A program made the translations under genes and the position numbers. A DNA stretch of 64,000 bases from Azotimanducus sp965199815. GTDB lineage: Bacteria > Pseudomonadota > Gammaproteobacteria > Pseudomonadales > Azotimanducaceae. Shown in pieces: positions 26,635 to 35,035 of the stretch (the first letter of the stretch is position 1; each line of letters opens with the position of its first letter). Under the pieces are notes generated by a model. That model saw only the letters and a program-made list of their open reading frames with translations. It was not told the DNA's origin and made no database searches. The stretch covers positions 62,001 through 126,000 of the forward strand of contig CBDATE010000024.1 of assembly GCA_965199815.1 (NCBI GenBank), given 5' to 3'.

Positions 26635-27642
26635 ATGAAAGTTGATACCGGGTTGACTCACGAGTTTGACAAGATTGCTCCGCAGGCTGCGGAGCTTGAA
26701 GAGTTGGGGTACGACGGGCTCATGACCGCCGAAACCAGCCATGACCCATTCATGCCGCATGCCATCGCCAGTCAGAGCACGAGCCGGGTTGATCTCATGA
26801 CTGCCATCGCGGTCGCCTTTGCGCGCTCTCCCATGACACTGGCGAACACGGCGCACGACCTGAACTCCGCCTCCGGCGGGCGCTTCATACTCGGTATCGG
26901 CTCGCAGATTCGCCCCCACATCACCAAGCGGTTCAATATGCCCTGGTCATCGCCAGCCAAGCGTATGCGCGAGTTCATCCTCGCCATGCGCGCCATCTGG
27001 GACACCTGGTACGACGGCAAGCCGCTGGCATTCGAGGGCGAATTCTACCGGCACACGCTCATGACACCCTTCTTTACCCCGACCGATACCAGCCACGGCC
27101 GCCCGCGCGTGTTTCTCGCTGCCGTCGGTCCGCTGATGACCGAGGTCGCTGGTGAAGTGGCTGACGGCTTGCTTGTGCACGCATTCACCACGGAAAAGTA
27201 CCTGCGCGAAACCACGCTCCCTGCGCTCGAGCGCGGGTGGGCCAAGGTGGGCAAGTCGCGCTCGGATTTCGAGATTGTGTACCCCATGTTCACCGTCACC
27301 GGCGATAGCGAGCAGGCTGTCGAGAGCGCACGTGCCACCGTTCGCCAGCAAGTGGCCTTCTATGGCTCGACACCCGCCTACAAGCCGGTGCTCGAGTCCA
27401 TTGGTGCGGGCGAGTTGCAGCTCACCCTGAATGCCATGTCCAAGCAGGGCAAGTGGGCCGAAATGGCGGAACTCATCAGTGAGGATCTGGTGCAGGAATT
27501 TGCTGTGGTAGCGGAGCCTCGAGATCTTGCCGGTGCCATCACGTCCAGATTCGGAGACATCGTTGACCGCACCTCCGCCGCTTACGGACTGATTCCCAGG
27601 GAGCTGCAGGCGAAGATCATTCACGGGTTGAAAGCGGCCTGA
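26635..27642 (+). CDS. LLM-class flavin-dependent oxidoreductase (F420-type subfamily), copy 1
   Basis: Luciferase-like TIM-barrel oxidoreductase, 335 residues. Typical segments are KVDTGLTHEFDKIAPQAAELEELGYDG, IAVAFARSPMTLANTAHDL, GRFILGIGSQIRPHITKRF and VFLAAVGPLMTEVAGEVADG. The IGSQ..H..RF pattern is common in F420-dependent members, but FMN use cannot be excluded and the substrate is unknown. ATG 26635 has GAGG 12 bases upstream. A second member lies at 30445. After the stop comes the Hsp20 promoter region. Confidence 0.87.
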   Translation: MKVDTGLTHEFDKIAPQAAELEELGYDGLMTAETSHDPFMPHAIASQSTSRVDLMTAIAVAFARSPMTLANTAHDLNSASGGRFILGIGSQIRPHITKRFNMPWSSPAKRMREFILAMRAIWDTWYDGKPLAFEGEFYRHTLMTPFFTPTDTSHGRPRVFLAAVGPLMTEVAGEVADGLLVHAFTTEKYLRETTLPALERGWAKVGKSRSDFEIVYPMFTVTGDSEQAVESARATVRQQVAFYGSTPAYKPVLESIGAGELQLTLNAMSKQGKWAEMAELISEDLVQEFAVVAEPRDLAGAITSRFGDIVDRTSAAYGLIPRELQAKIIHGLKAA

Positions 27643-27684
27643 GAAGCGATCTGCCGGTGTGCTTCGGACTTTAGCTTCACGAGG

Positions 27685-27714
27685 CTTGAAAAATTCTCCC
27701 GATGCTCCCATCTA
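27685..27714 (+). promoter_or_regulatory. Sigma-32-type heat-shock promoter for the Hsp20 gene
   Basis: CTTGAAA at 27685-27691 and CCCATCTA at 27707-27714 are separated by 15 bp. They closely match the RpoH consensus (CTTGAAA, 11-16 bp, CCCCATNT) and lie about 60 bases ahead of the small heat-shock gene. Confidence 0.75.
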
Positions 27715-27770
27715 AGGGGTGAAACAGTACCGCCGAACAGGCGGGCATTACCCAGGCAAAGGAGAAGAAC

Positions 27771-28184
27771 ATGTTGTTTCCACACACGAATCTCGCGACA
27801 AGTCTGCTGCGTTCCGACTTCCTGATTCAAGGTAGCCAAGCGGGCGAAACCGGTCGAATGATTCCTGCCGTTGGTCTGTCGCAAACAGACGACACGGCGA
27901 TGATTTCAGCCGAGTTGCCCGGAATTGACCCGAAGGATATCGAAATTTCCGTGAAGGCCAATGTGCTCACCATCAGCGGGGAGCGCAAGCGCCCGGATCA
28001 TGCCGAGCAGGTCACCTGGATCGGACGCGCACGCCACTTCGGCCCATTCAGCCGTTCCTTTCGCATCCCCTTCGAGATAGATGCGGAGAAGACCGAAGCC
28101 GAGCTGAGTAACGGGGTGCTCGAAGTCACTGTGCACCGGCGCGAGGAAGACAAGCCGCTACGCATTCAGGTCAAGGCTGCTTGA
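27771..28184 (+). CDS. Small heat-shock protein (Hsp20/alpha-crystallin family)
   Basis: ATP-independent holdase that binds unfolding proteins. The 137 residues contain an alpha-crystallin domain (about 35-130) with AVGLSQTDDTAMISAELPGI, VLTISGERK, a GPFSRSFRIPF strand and the ELSNGVLEVTV (A.L.NGVL) signature. The C-terminal IXI motif is modified (LRIQVKA). AAAGGAG lies just before ATG 27771, and a sigma-32-type promoter upstream predicts heat induction. Confidence 0.95.
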   Translation: MLFPHTNLATSLLRSDFLIQGSQAGETGRMIPAVGLSQTDDTAMISAELPGIDPKDIEISVKANVLTISGERKRPDHAEQVTWIGRARHFGPFSRSFRIPFEIDAEKTEAELSNGVLEVTVHRREEDKPLRIQVKAA

Positions 28185-28213
28185 TGGCGCATTGCGGCCA
28201 GCGCTTCCGTACG

Positions 28214-28249
28214 AGGGGCGGACAGGTAGATACCTGCCTGTCCGCCCCT
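28214..28249. terminator. GC-rich hairpin between hsp20 and the M2 peptidase gene
   Basis: Thirteen-base arms AGGGGCGGACAGG and CCTGTCCGCCCCT around a 10-nt loop, located between two convergent genes. An alternative short stem CAGGTA/TACCTG overlaps the loop. There is no T-run, so a bidirectional terminator is inferred from position and stability. Confidence 0.6.
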
Positions 28250-28273
28250 GTCCGCCTCTGTACACATGCACAT

Positions 28274-30088
28274 CTACACACCGCACTGGCGTCCCTGATT
28301 GTCCTGCTGGAGCCAGGACATCAGAGGCGCAAAGTAGTCGATGATGGCGCTCGCATCCATTTCCCGACTGCCGGTCAGTTCTTCGAGCGTGTCCTGCCAC
28401 GGCTGACTGGCCCCCTTTTGCATCAGCGTCCAGAACGCCTCGCCGGCCTTCTTGTTGCCATACAGGGAGCAGGTGTGCAACGGGCCGTCATGCCCGCCAA
28501 TGTCGCACAGGGCGCGCTGGAACTGGAACTGCAGGATGAAGGCGAGAAAATAGCGCGTGTAGGGTGTGTTGCCGGGTATGTGGTACTTGGCACCGGGATC
28601 AAAGTCTTCTTCCGTGCGTGGCACGGGCGGAACTATGCCCTGATACTCGGTGCGCAAATCCCACCAGGCGCTGTTGTAGTCCTCGGGCGCAATCTCGCCC
28701 GAGAAGACACCCCAGCGCCACTCGTCAATCAGTTTGCCGAAGGGAAGAAACGCGATCTTGTCGAGTGCCACCTTCATCTGGTTGTTGATGATCGCTTCCT
28801 CACTCGCGCTCACCTCTGAAACCAGACCTATCTCCTCGAGGAAGCCCGGCGTCATGGACAGGGTCACCGTGTCGCCGATGCCCTCGTGAAATCCGTCGTG
28901 TGCGCCGGATTGAAAGATATTCGGCAGATCCGCATAGGCGAGGTAGTAATAGATGTGCCCAAGTTCGTGATAGATGGTAACCAGATCTTCCTGCGTCGGT
29001 TCTATACACATCTTGATGCGCACATCTTCCGGCGCATCCACCGACCAGGCGCTGGCATGGCATACCACTTCCCGGTCACGCGGCTTGGTGAGCATGGAGT
29101 TCGCCCAGAAGGCATCCGGCAGGCTCGGCATGCCGAGAGAGACGAAGAAGTCCTCGGCGAGGCGCGTCATCTGCACCGCCGTGTAGCCCTGGGCTTCGAG
29201 GCTTGCCGTGACATCAAGGTCGTCAACGCCCTTGTAGGGCTCCATGAGCGGATAGAGGTGTGACCATTCCTGCGCCCACATATTGCCGAGAATATGTGCG
29301 GGAATCGGCCCGTCGAGGGGTACACGCGCGTCCCCGAATTCATCGTTCAGGCGCGCGCGCACCGCGCAGTGCAATTCGTCATAGAGCGGCTTGACCTGAC
29401 CCCAGAGTCTTTGGGATTCCTCGGTGAAGGTTTGTGGGGTCATGTCATAACCGGCCCGCCAGAGCTCTCCGAGGTCGCGAAAGCCGAGCTCGCGTGCACC
29501 TTCGTTGCTGAGTGCGACAAATTCGGCATAGTCACTGCGCATGGGCGGCGAGATGGTGCGCCACCCCTCCCAGGCTTCCAGAAGTTCATCGTAATCGCGG
29601 CTGCTGGCAATGATCTGGCTGAGTTCCTGCAAATCCTGACAGGGTCTGCCATCTTCCGGGCAATACTTGCCTTCCCCGTAGAGTCCCGGCATACGAGCGC
29701 TGATTTCGGAGAGACGACTGCGCTTGGCGGCATCGTCAGGTGCCGGTGCCGACGAGCTGAGCCTGAGCAGTTCCAGCGCCCTGCCGGTTTCCGGGTCCAG
29801 CGATTGCCCCTCGAACTCAGCCGCCTGCTTGACCGAGCGCGAATGGAACTCGAGCCAGCGTTCATTGGCACGGGCAGCAAGGATCTCTGTATCCGGGGTG
29901 ATGTAGGTGGCGCGCACCCAATAGGCGGCGCTCGCTGCGCGTCCGCGCGCGTCCATCTGCTCATTCAGCCCGGCGACGAATTCTTGCGCCGAGACCGGAG
30001 GTGATTCGGCATCCTGAGTCGGCGTACAGGCGCTTGTTGCGAGAACACAGGCAAGGACGATCGATGTATGGCGTAGCTGCAGGGTCAT
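28274..30088 (-). CDS. M2-family (ACE-like) dipeptidyl carboxypeptidase lipoprotein
   Basis: Zinc dipeptidase of the angiotensin-converting-enzyme family, exported and lipid-anchored. The N-terminus MTLQLRHTSIVLACVLATSA precedes the lipobox Cys (LATSAC). Zinc ligands: TIYHELGHIYYYLAY (about 367-381), then GFHEGIGDTVTLS with the downstream Glu. The 604 residues fit one catalytic domain. A strong site GAGGAG precedes ATG 30088. The physiological substrate in bacteria is unknown. It is monocistronic and convergent with hsp20. Confidence 0.94.
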   Translation of the reverse strand: MTLQLRHTSIVLACVLATSACTPTQDAESPPVSAQEFVAGLNEQMDARGRAASAAYWVRATYITPDTEILAARANERWLEFHSRSVKQAAEFEGQSLDPETGRALELLRLSSSAPAPDDAAKRSRLSEISARMPGLYGEGKYCPEDGRPCQDLQELSQIIASSRDYDELLEAWEGWRTISPPMRSDYAEFVALSNEGARELGFRDLGELWRAGYDMTPQTFTEESQRLWGQVKPLYDELHCAVRARLNDEFGDARVPLDGPIPAHILGNMWAQEWSHLYPLMEPYKGVDDLDVTASLEAQGYTAVQMTRLAEDFFVSLGMPSLPDAFWANSMLTKPRDREVVCHASAWSVDAPEDVRIKMCIEPTQEDLVTIYHELGHIYYYLAYADLPNIFQSGAHDGFHEGIGDTVTLSMTPGFLEEIGLVSEVSASEEAIINNQMKVALDKIAFLPFGKLIDEWRWGVFSGEIAPEDYNSAWWDLRTEYQGIVPPVPRTEEDFDPGAKYHIPGNTPYTRYFLAFILQFQFQRALCDIGGHDGPLHTCSLYGNKKAGEAFWTLMQKGASQPWQDTLEELTGSREMDASAIIDYFAPLMSWLQQDNQGRQCGV

Positions 30089-30311
30089 GGGTGCTCCTCA
30101 GTGCGAGATATTCGTGACTATAGCAACTTTGCCCGCGTCATTATCCGTATTGTCCACACTGGATCGATGCGTTCGGGGCCAGGAAAGAACAGATTGAACA
30201 GACAGTTAAGTTCACAAGGTCTTCGACAGACGACAAGACTTGCGTTTTGCAGGCAAAGTGCCCACTATTTCGTTTCTGTCGTTCAGGACGCTGCGCGCTG
30301 TCCTGATCTTC

Positions 30312-30385
30312 GGGCTCGTAGCTCAGTTGGTCAGAGCAGTGGACTCATAATCCATTGGTCGTAGGTTCAAGTCCTACCGGGCCCA
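30312..30385 (+). tRNA. tRNA with CAT anticodon (tRNA-Ile2 or elongator tRNA-Met)
   Basis: Acceptor GGGCTCG pairs with CGGGCCC (one T-G pair). The D arm is GCTCAGTTGGTCAGAGC, the anticodon stem-loop TGGACTCATAATCCA and the T arm GTAGG/CCTAC around TTCAAGT. Position 73 is A, then CCG, so CCA is not encoded. The variable region TTGGTCG and the TTCAAGTCC stretch are closer to the lysidine-type Ile2 tRNA than to E. coli Met tRNA, but I cannot decide between them. Confidence 0.93.
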
Positions 30386-30444
30386 CCGAAGGTGCACATG
30401 CGCGGCATACTGGTGGAACCCCTTGGTACATTCCGGGAGAACTC

Positions 30445-31359
30445 ATGGAATTTGGTGTCATGCTCGGTGCGGGTGGAGACGGGCAGAAGCTCGAAGAGCT
30501 GATCAGCCTCGCGCGCGGCTCGGAAGTGGCTGGCCTCGATTGTGTCTGGATGGCGAACATCTTTTCCTTTGATGCCATCAATGCGCTTTCATGCATGGGC
30601 GCTGCGACCTCGCACATTCGCCTGGGCACCGCCGTGGTCCCCACCTATCCTCGTCATCCTGTTGCCATGGCGCAACAGGCGCTCACAGCCGCCGCCGCCA
30701 CCGGCAACAGATTCACGCTCGGCATAGGGCTCTCGCACAAGATTGTGATCGAGAACATGTTCGGGATGTCCTATGAACATCCAGTGAGACACATGCGCGA
30801 GTATCTGTCGGTGCTCATCCCGCTCTTGCACGGAGAACCGACGAACCATACCGGGGAGATGTTCAGGGTGGCGAACGTGCAATTCGATGTGCCGGGTGCC
30901 GAGCCGGTACCGGTTGTCGTGGCCGCTCTGGGTCCGCAGATGCTCAAGGTCGCTGGCGAACTTGCCGACGGAACCAATACCTGGATGGTTGGCCCACGCA
31001 CCATGGAAGGCCACATCGTCAAGCATCTGCAGGTGGCTGCCGAGGGTGCCGGGCGGCCAAAGCCGCGCGTGGTAGCCGGTGTGCCTGTAGGGCTCACGCG
31101 CAAGCCGGATGAATTGCGCGAGAAGGTAGCGCGCGACCTGACCATATATGGGCAGTTACCGAGCTATCGTGCCATGCTCGATAGGGAGGGTGCGGACGGT
31201 CCGGCGGACATTGCCATACTCGGCGACGAGAACGCCTTGTGCAGTGGTATTCAGCGTTTTCAGGATGCTGGCGTGACGGAATTCAACGCTGCGGTGATGA
31301 GCATGGATGAGGATGGCCTGGCGCTCACGCTGGAGTTTCTGGCCAGTCTGAAGAACTGA
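30445..31359 (+). CDS. LLM-class flavin-dependent oxidoreductase (F420-type subfamily), copy 2
   Basis: Luciferase-like monooxygenase fold, 304 residues. MEFGVMLGAGGDGQKLEELI, IRLGTAVVPTYPRHPVAMAQ, NRFTLGIGLSHK and the C-terminal VVVAALGPQMLKVAGELADG mark the family. It shares the barrel pattern with the protein at 26635 but is only a distant paralog. ATG 30445 has GGGAGA five bases upstream; upstream in-frame starts fall in or next to the tRNA. Its 3' end overlaps the convergent PhyH-like gene by 35 bases. Confidence 0.87.
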   Translation: MEFGVMLGAGGDGQKLEELISLARGSEVAGLDCVWMANIFSFDAINALSCMGAATSHIRLGTAVVPTYPRHPVAMAQQALTAAAATGNRFTLGIGLSHKIVIENMFGMSYEHPVRHMREYLSVLIPLLHGEPTNHTGEMFRVANVQFDVPGAEPVPVVVAALGPQMLKVAGELADGTNTWMVGPRTMEGHIVKHLQVAAEGAGRPKPRVVAGVPVGLTRKPDELREKVARDLTIYGQLPSYRAMLDREGADGPADIAILGDENALCSGIQRFQDAGVTEFNAAVMSMDEDGLALTLEFLASLKN

Positions 31360-32194
31360 CTTCACCTGATGTCTGCTCGTGGCGATGCTTTCGCCCAGTG
31401 TAGGTTGAGTCGATCAGGCGCTTCGGGTGCAGCCCGTTGACAAATCCGACAAAACCCGGCGCTACCACGCTATAGCCGAGGAGTGCCTGGATGCGCGGGC
31501 TGAACCTGGCGGCTGATTGTGGCGGCATCGACAGCGAGAAGTTTTCGATAGTGCGTAACCAGGGTTGCGCATATTGAATCGTGATGCCGAGGCGTACCCT
31601 GCCTGGTTCGGCTTCGAGACTCGCACCGCCACGATGCAACAGATTACCGGCGAACAGCAGTACTGATCCGGCCGGTGCACATACCGACACCGCCTGCGCC
31701 GGATCGGGTACGCGCTCCATGGGCCACTTGTGACTGCCGGGAATTACCTGGGTTGCGCCGTTCGATGGAGAAAAATCATCAAGCATCCAGATGCTGGAAA
31801 AGCCCCACATATCGCGCACCCCCGAATCCGGGGCACCGGCCGGATTATCGTCCCGATGCAGGTTCTGCGGTGTCTCGCCGCCGTGCACTCGTATGGCGAT
31901 TGCGGCTGACAGCAGGTAGTCCTTGTGCAGGAATTGATCGGCGAGGCCGAGCACCAGAGGGTGCTCGATCAATTCCGCCACGGTGTCCGACTTGCTCGGC
32001 AGTGAATACAGTCGCTGCGTCGCATAGCCTTCAAATTCGTTGCGCCCCCTTGGTGACTGGCGAAAGTGGGGCGCGAGTTCAGCGTGAATTTGCGCCATGA
32101 GGCATGGCGGCATGACACCTTGCGCCAGGCTGTAGCCATGAGCGCGAATCTGCTCGCTGTGTCGGGTCAGCTCGGTATCAGGAGTCGGATTCAT
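31325..32194 (-). CDS. Phytanoyl-CoA dioxygenase (PhyH) family protein
   Basis: Fe(II)/2-oxoglutarate-dependent oxygenase, 289 residues. The metal triad is His113 and Asp115 in NLHRDDNPAG and His187 in LLHRGGAS, with a 2-oxoglutarate Arg in RVRLG. AIRVHGGETP and TQVIPGSHKW are family features. The substrate is unknown; members hydroxylate CoA esters, amino acids or natural products. ATG 32194 is preceded by CCCCGGAA and overlaps the cfa 3' end by 17 bases, so it is probably cotranscribed with cfa. An ATG 21 bases earlier is possible. Confidence 0.87.
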   Translation of the reverse strand: MNPTPDTELTRHSEQIRAHGYSLAQGVMPPCLMAQIHAELAPHFRQSPRGRNEFEGYATQRLYSLPSKSDTVAELIEHPLVLGLADQFLHKDYLLSAAIAIRVHGGETPQNLHRDDNPAGAPDSGVRDMWGFSSIWMLDDFSPSNGATQVIPGSHKWPMERVPDPAQAVSVCAPAGSVLLFAGNLLHRGGASLEAEPGRVRLGITIQYAQPWLRTIENFSLSMPPQSAARFSPRIQALLGYSVVAPGFVGFVNGLHPKRLIDSTYTGRKHRHEQTSGEVSSSDWPETPA

Positions 32195-33389
32195 TTTCCG
32201 GGGTACGGGTGCCATACAGATAGTCGCGTCGAATGGGAAGCGCATAGGGCGGCTTGCCAAGTTGCCACTGAAACACCACCAGCTCGCCAAGTTCGAAGGC
32301 GGTCTGGCAAAAGATGAGATACAGCTCCCACATACGACAGAATTTCTCTCCGCGAGACTTCACGAATTCGCTGCGCACACGCGCGAAGCGTGCGTACCAC
32401 TCGCGCAACGTGTAGGCGTAATGCAGGCGCAATACCTCTATGTCGGTTGTGTCCAGGCCGGAGGCTTCAATGCTCGGCATCACGTCAGACAGCGAGGGGA
32501 TGTAGCCGCCCGGAAAGATGTGTCTGGTAATCCATGAATTCGTCGGGCACGGCGGCTTCGGCGAGCCGATGCTGTGCAGCAGCGCCAGGCCGCCGGATTT
32601 GAGGCGCTTGTACACCTGATTGAAAAAGTCAGCGTAGTAATTCCTGCCGACATGCTCAAACATGCCAACGCTCACCACGCGGTCGTAAGACTCCTGGATT
32701 TCGCGATAATCCTGCAACTCGAATTGCACCAGATTGCTCAGGCCGCGCCGCTTGGCCGTCTCGCGCGCTACGCGCAGTTGTTCGGTAGAGAGCGTCACGC
32801 CCTTGACGCGCACCCCCGCATGCTCGGCAAGATAGATGGCCAACGCGCCCCAACCGCAGCCTATGTCCAGCACCTGCTGACCTGCGCGTAATTGCAGTTT
32901 ATTGAGGATATGCCGGGCCTTGGCGTTCTGGGCATCTTCGAGCGGCTGCCGGGCATGCTCGAAATAGGCGCAGGAGTAGTGCATCTCCTTGTCAAGAAAG
33001 GCGCGAAACAGGGTCTCGTCCAAATTGTAGTGGTGGCTGACATTGCGCCGACTTGAAGCCAGGGTGTTCATGGAGCGAATTCCTGTCACCAGAGCCGATA
33101 GCAGAGGGTTCTTTCGGAAGCGTGCTGCCGCTTGTTCGAGGTTCTGTCGCAGGATGGTGATGAGGTCGTGCAGGCTGCCATCCCTGACCCCCCATTCTTC
33201 GTTGATGTAGGTCTCGCCCAGGTTGAGTTGCGGGTTGGCGAGCATTTTTGGCAGCGCCGATCTGGAGTGAATCGCCCAGGTGACGGCCGGGGACCCCTCT
33301 CCATACACCTCCTGACTGCCGTCGGGAAATTCGACAGTCAGTCGTCCTTTGGTGATGTGGCGTTCAAATAGCCGTCGTTCCAGACCCAT
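32178..33389 (-). CDS. cfa: Cyclopropane-fatty-acyl-phospholipid synthase
   Basis: Methylates cis double bonds of membrane phospholipids using S-adenosylmethionine, hardening the membrane in stationary phase or stress. Residues 1-110 form the lipid-binding N-domain. VSHHYNLDETLFRAFLD and MHYSCAYF (136-143) are conserved Cfa motifs, and VLDIGCGWGALA (173-184) is the SAM site. VGMFEHVGRNYYADFF and the C-terminal WELYLIFCQTAF complete the pattern. The 403 residues are typical. Confidence 0.95.
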   Translation of the reverse strand: MGLERRLFERHITKGRLTVEFPDGSQEVYGEGSPAVTWAIHSRSALPKMLANPQLNLGETYINEEWGVRDGSLHDLITILRQNLEQAAARFRKNPLLSALVTGIRSMNTLASSRRNVSHHYNLDETLFRAFLDKEMHYSCAYFEHARQPLEDAQNAKARHILNKLQLRAGQQVLDIGCGWGALAIYLAEHAGVRVKGVTLSTEQLRVARETAKRRGLSNLVQFELQDYREIQESYDRVVSVGMFEHVGRNYYADFFNQVYKRLKSGGLALLHSIGSPKPPCPTNSWITRHIFPGGYIPSLSDVMPSIEASGLDTTDIEVLRLHYAYTLREWYARFARVRSEFVKSRGEKFCRMWELYLIFCQTAFELGELVVFQWQLGKPPYALPIRRDYLYGTRTPENESDS

Positions 33390-33516
33390 ACGTCATCCCC
33401 GTACCAGTACTGTGTTGATAGGTGCGGTTCGTGCAGAGCGCAGGATTCCCATCTATAGTTGCTACGCTCGCCCTCGCGCTGAACTCGTGGATTGACCCGA
33501 GTGCGGGAGCTGATTC

Positions 33517-34416
33517 TCAGCGTTCAACGCTGGCCGCGTCCACATGCCTGAGCACCTGCTCGGCAAGCGGCTGAATGAGGGGTTCCGGCAGGTCGTGTCC
33601 CATGTGCTTGATGGGTACAAATTCGGCACCGGGGACTGCCTCGGCAATCTCTTCGCCGGAAGAAAGCGGCAAGAGCGGGTCCACTTCGCCGTGAATGACC
33701 AGCGTTGGCAGACGAACATCGGCCAGCAAGGGCGTTCTGTCCACATCGCTGGAGATTGCGTGTAGCTGTCGTGCAAATCCCTTGCGGTGATAGCAGCGAT
33801 TTACCGCTTCGGCAGCAAGTTGTCCTATACCGCACTCGCTCGAGAGAAAGTGCGAGCCACCCACGGCATCCCATCCCGCCGCCCGATGCCTGATGAGTGT
33901 TTCCTGATCGAGTGCTGCGGGTTCGCCAAAGAAAGCCATGGCCGCTTCGGTATCAACTGCCTCTGTGTCCGGCGGGCTGGAGCAAGTCATCAGACAGGTC
34001 AGGCTGAAGCAGCGCTCGGGATATTCGATTGCCATGCGCTGGGCAATCATGCCGCCCATGGACAGGCCAAGCACATGTGCGCCGGATTGGCCCAGATAGT
34101 CGAGTACCGCAACCACATCCGCCGTCATATCCGACAGGCTGTAGAAGCCTTCAAGTGGCAACTCGACTTGCCTTGCCATCAGTTCCATGACTTCGGGTGT
34201 GCGCTCGTCAAGATGCGTGAGCCGACTCGACAAGCCGATATCGCGGTTGTCAGGCGTGACCACGCGGTATCCACCAGCGGTCAGGGCATTGATGAAGCTC
34301 GGGGGCCACTCCATGAGCTGGCATCCGAGGCCGTGAATGAGCACCAGCGGCGTGTCTGCGCGCGACCCGTATTGCTCGAAGTAGATTGTTGTTCCGTTGT
34401 TTTCGACTGATGGCAT
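33517..34416 (-). CDS. Alpha/beta-fold hydrolase
   Basis: A 299-residue soluble hydrolase. Oxyanion region VLIHGLGCQLMEW, nucleophile elbow GLSMGG with Ser119, acid in HGEVDPLLP and catalytic His in KHMGHDLP. The closest general types are lipase/esterase or aclacinomycin-methylesterase-like enzymes; the substrate cannot be read from sequence. It follows a CBS protein with 20 bases between them, so the two may be cotranscribed. Confidence 0.9.
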   Translation of the reverse strand: MPSVENNGTTIYFEQYGSRADTPLVLIHGLGCQLMEWPPSFINALTAGGYRVVTPDNRDIGLSSRLTHLDERTPEVMELMARQVELPLEGFYSLSDMTADVVAVLDYLGQSGAHVLGLSMGGMIAQRMAIEYPERCFSLTCLMTCSSPPDTEAVDTEAAMAFFGEPAALDQETLIRHRAAGWDAVGGSHFLSSECGIGQLAAEAVNRCYHRKGFARQLHAISSDVDRTPLLADVRLPTLVIHGEVDPLLPLSSGEEIAEAVPGAEFVPIKHMGHDLPEPLIQPLAEQVLRHVDAASVER

Positions 34417-34436
34417 GACAGTTGTTCTTTCCTTGG

Positions 34437-34844
34437 CTATTCCCTGTTCCCGTGCGCCAGATCCTCGACACCCCGCAGCACATCGCGACGACTGATCATA
34501 CCGATCAACTTGCCAGCACTGACTACCGGAAATCTCTTGTAATGATACTTGATGAACATTTCCGCCACCGAATACAAATCGATGTCGGGGGAGACGGTCA
34601 CCACCTCGGTGCTCATGAAATCGCCGACCAGCCCGGAGGTGTCTTCATGATAGCTCCCCTGAATGGCGACTCGCATCAGGTCCGCCTCGGAAAGCACACC
34701 GATCAGTTCGCCCGGTGTGCTGACGACCGGTGCGCCGGAGTAGTTCTTCTCGAGCAGGAGTTGCAAGGCATCAAAAACCCTGGTTTCCGGCGTGAAGGTG
34801 AGTAGCTTGCGCGCCATATATTCAGTGACCTTGACCGATCGCAT
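34437..34844 (-). CDS. CBS-domain-pair protein
   Basis: 135 residues made of two CBS domains (about 5-60, VTEYMARKLLTFTPETRVF, and 70-130, VGDFMSTEVVTVSPDID), with no attached catalytic domain. Such stand-alone pairs bind adenosyl nucleotides and regulate partners or sense energy state; the partner here is unknown. GGAGG sits eight bases before ATG 34844. The 190-base gap to the giant gene contains that gene's promoter. Confidence 0.9.
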   Translation of the reverse strand: MRSVKVTEYMARKLLTFTPETRVFDALQLLLEKNYSGAPVVSTPGELIGVLSEADLMRVAIQGSYHEDTSGLVGDFMSTEVVTVSPDIDLYSVAEMFIKYHYKRFPVVSAGKLIGMISRRDVLRGVEDLAHGNRE

Positions 34845-34970
34845 AGCGAACCTCCATGGATATCACGGTATCTCGCATCGTGAAATCAGTTGCGTCTCTT
34901 GTCAATAGGCCGGGTCGGGTGCGAGGGGATTGCTGCGGAAACCGGCAGGCCCTCGGCAACTTCAGGAGCG

Positions 34971-35002
34971 TTGCACTTCAGGGTTTCCCGAGGTTATACA
35001 AT
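34971..35002 (+). promoter_or_regulatory. Putative promoter of the giant autotransporter gene
   Basis: TATACA (34995-35000), within TTATACAAT, resembles a sigma-70 -10, with a weak TTGCAC (34971-34976) 18 bp upstream. The predicted start of transcription is about 30 bases ahead of ATG 35036. No good ribosome site precedes that ATG, so a later in-frame ATG (35057, 35066 or 35078) may be used. Confidence 0.35.
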
Positions 35003-35035
35003 AGCGGTACTCATTTGCCGGATTGAGACACTCCA

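Noticed and set aside
30239..30268. Sigma-70 promoter for the CAT tRNA (TTGCGT, 17 bp, CACTAT)
   Set aside because: Spacing is ideal but both hexamers match only three of six positions; too weak to annotate.
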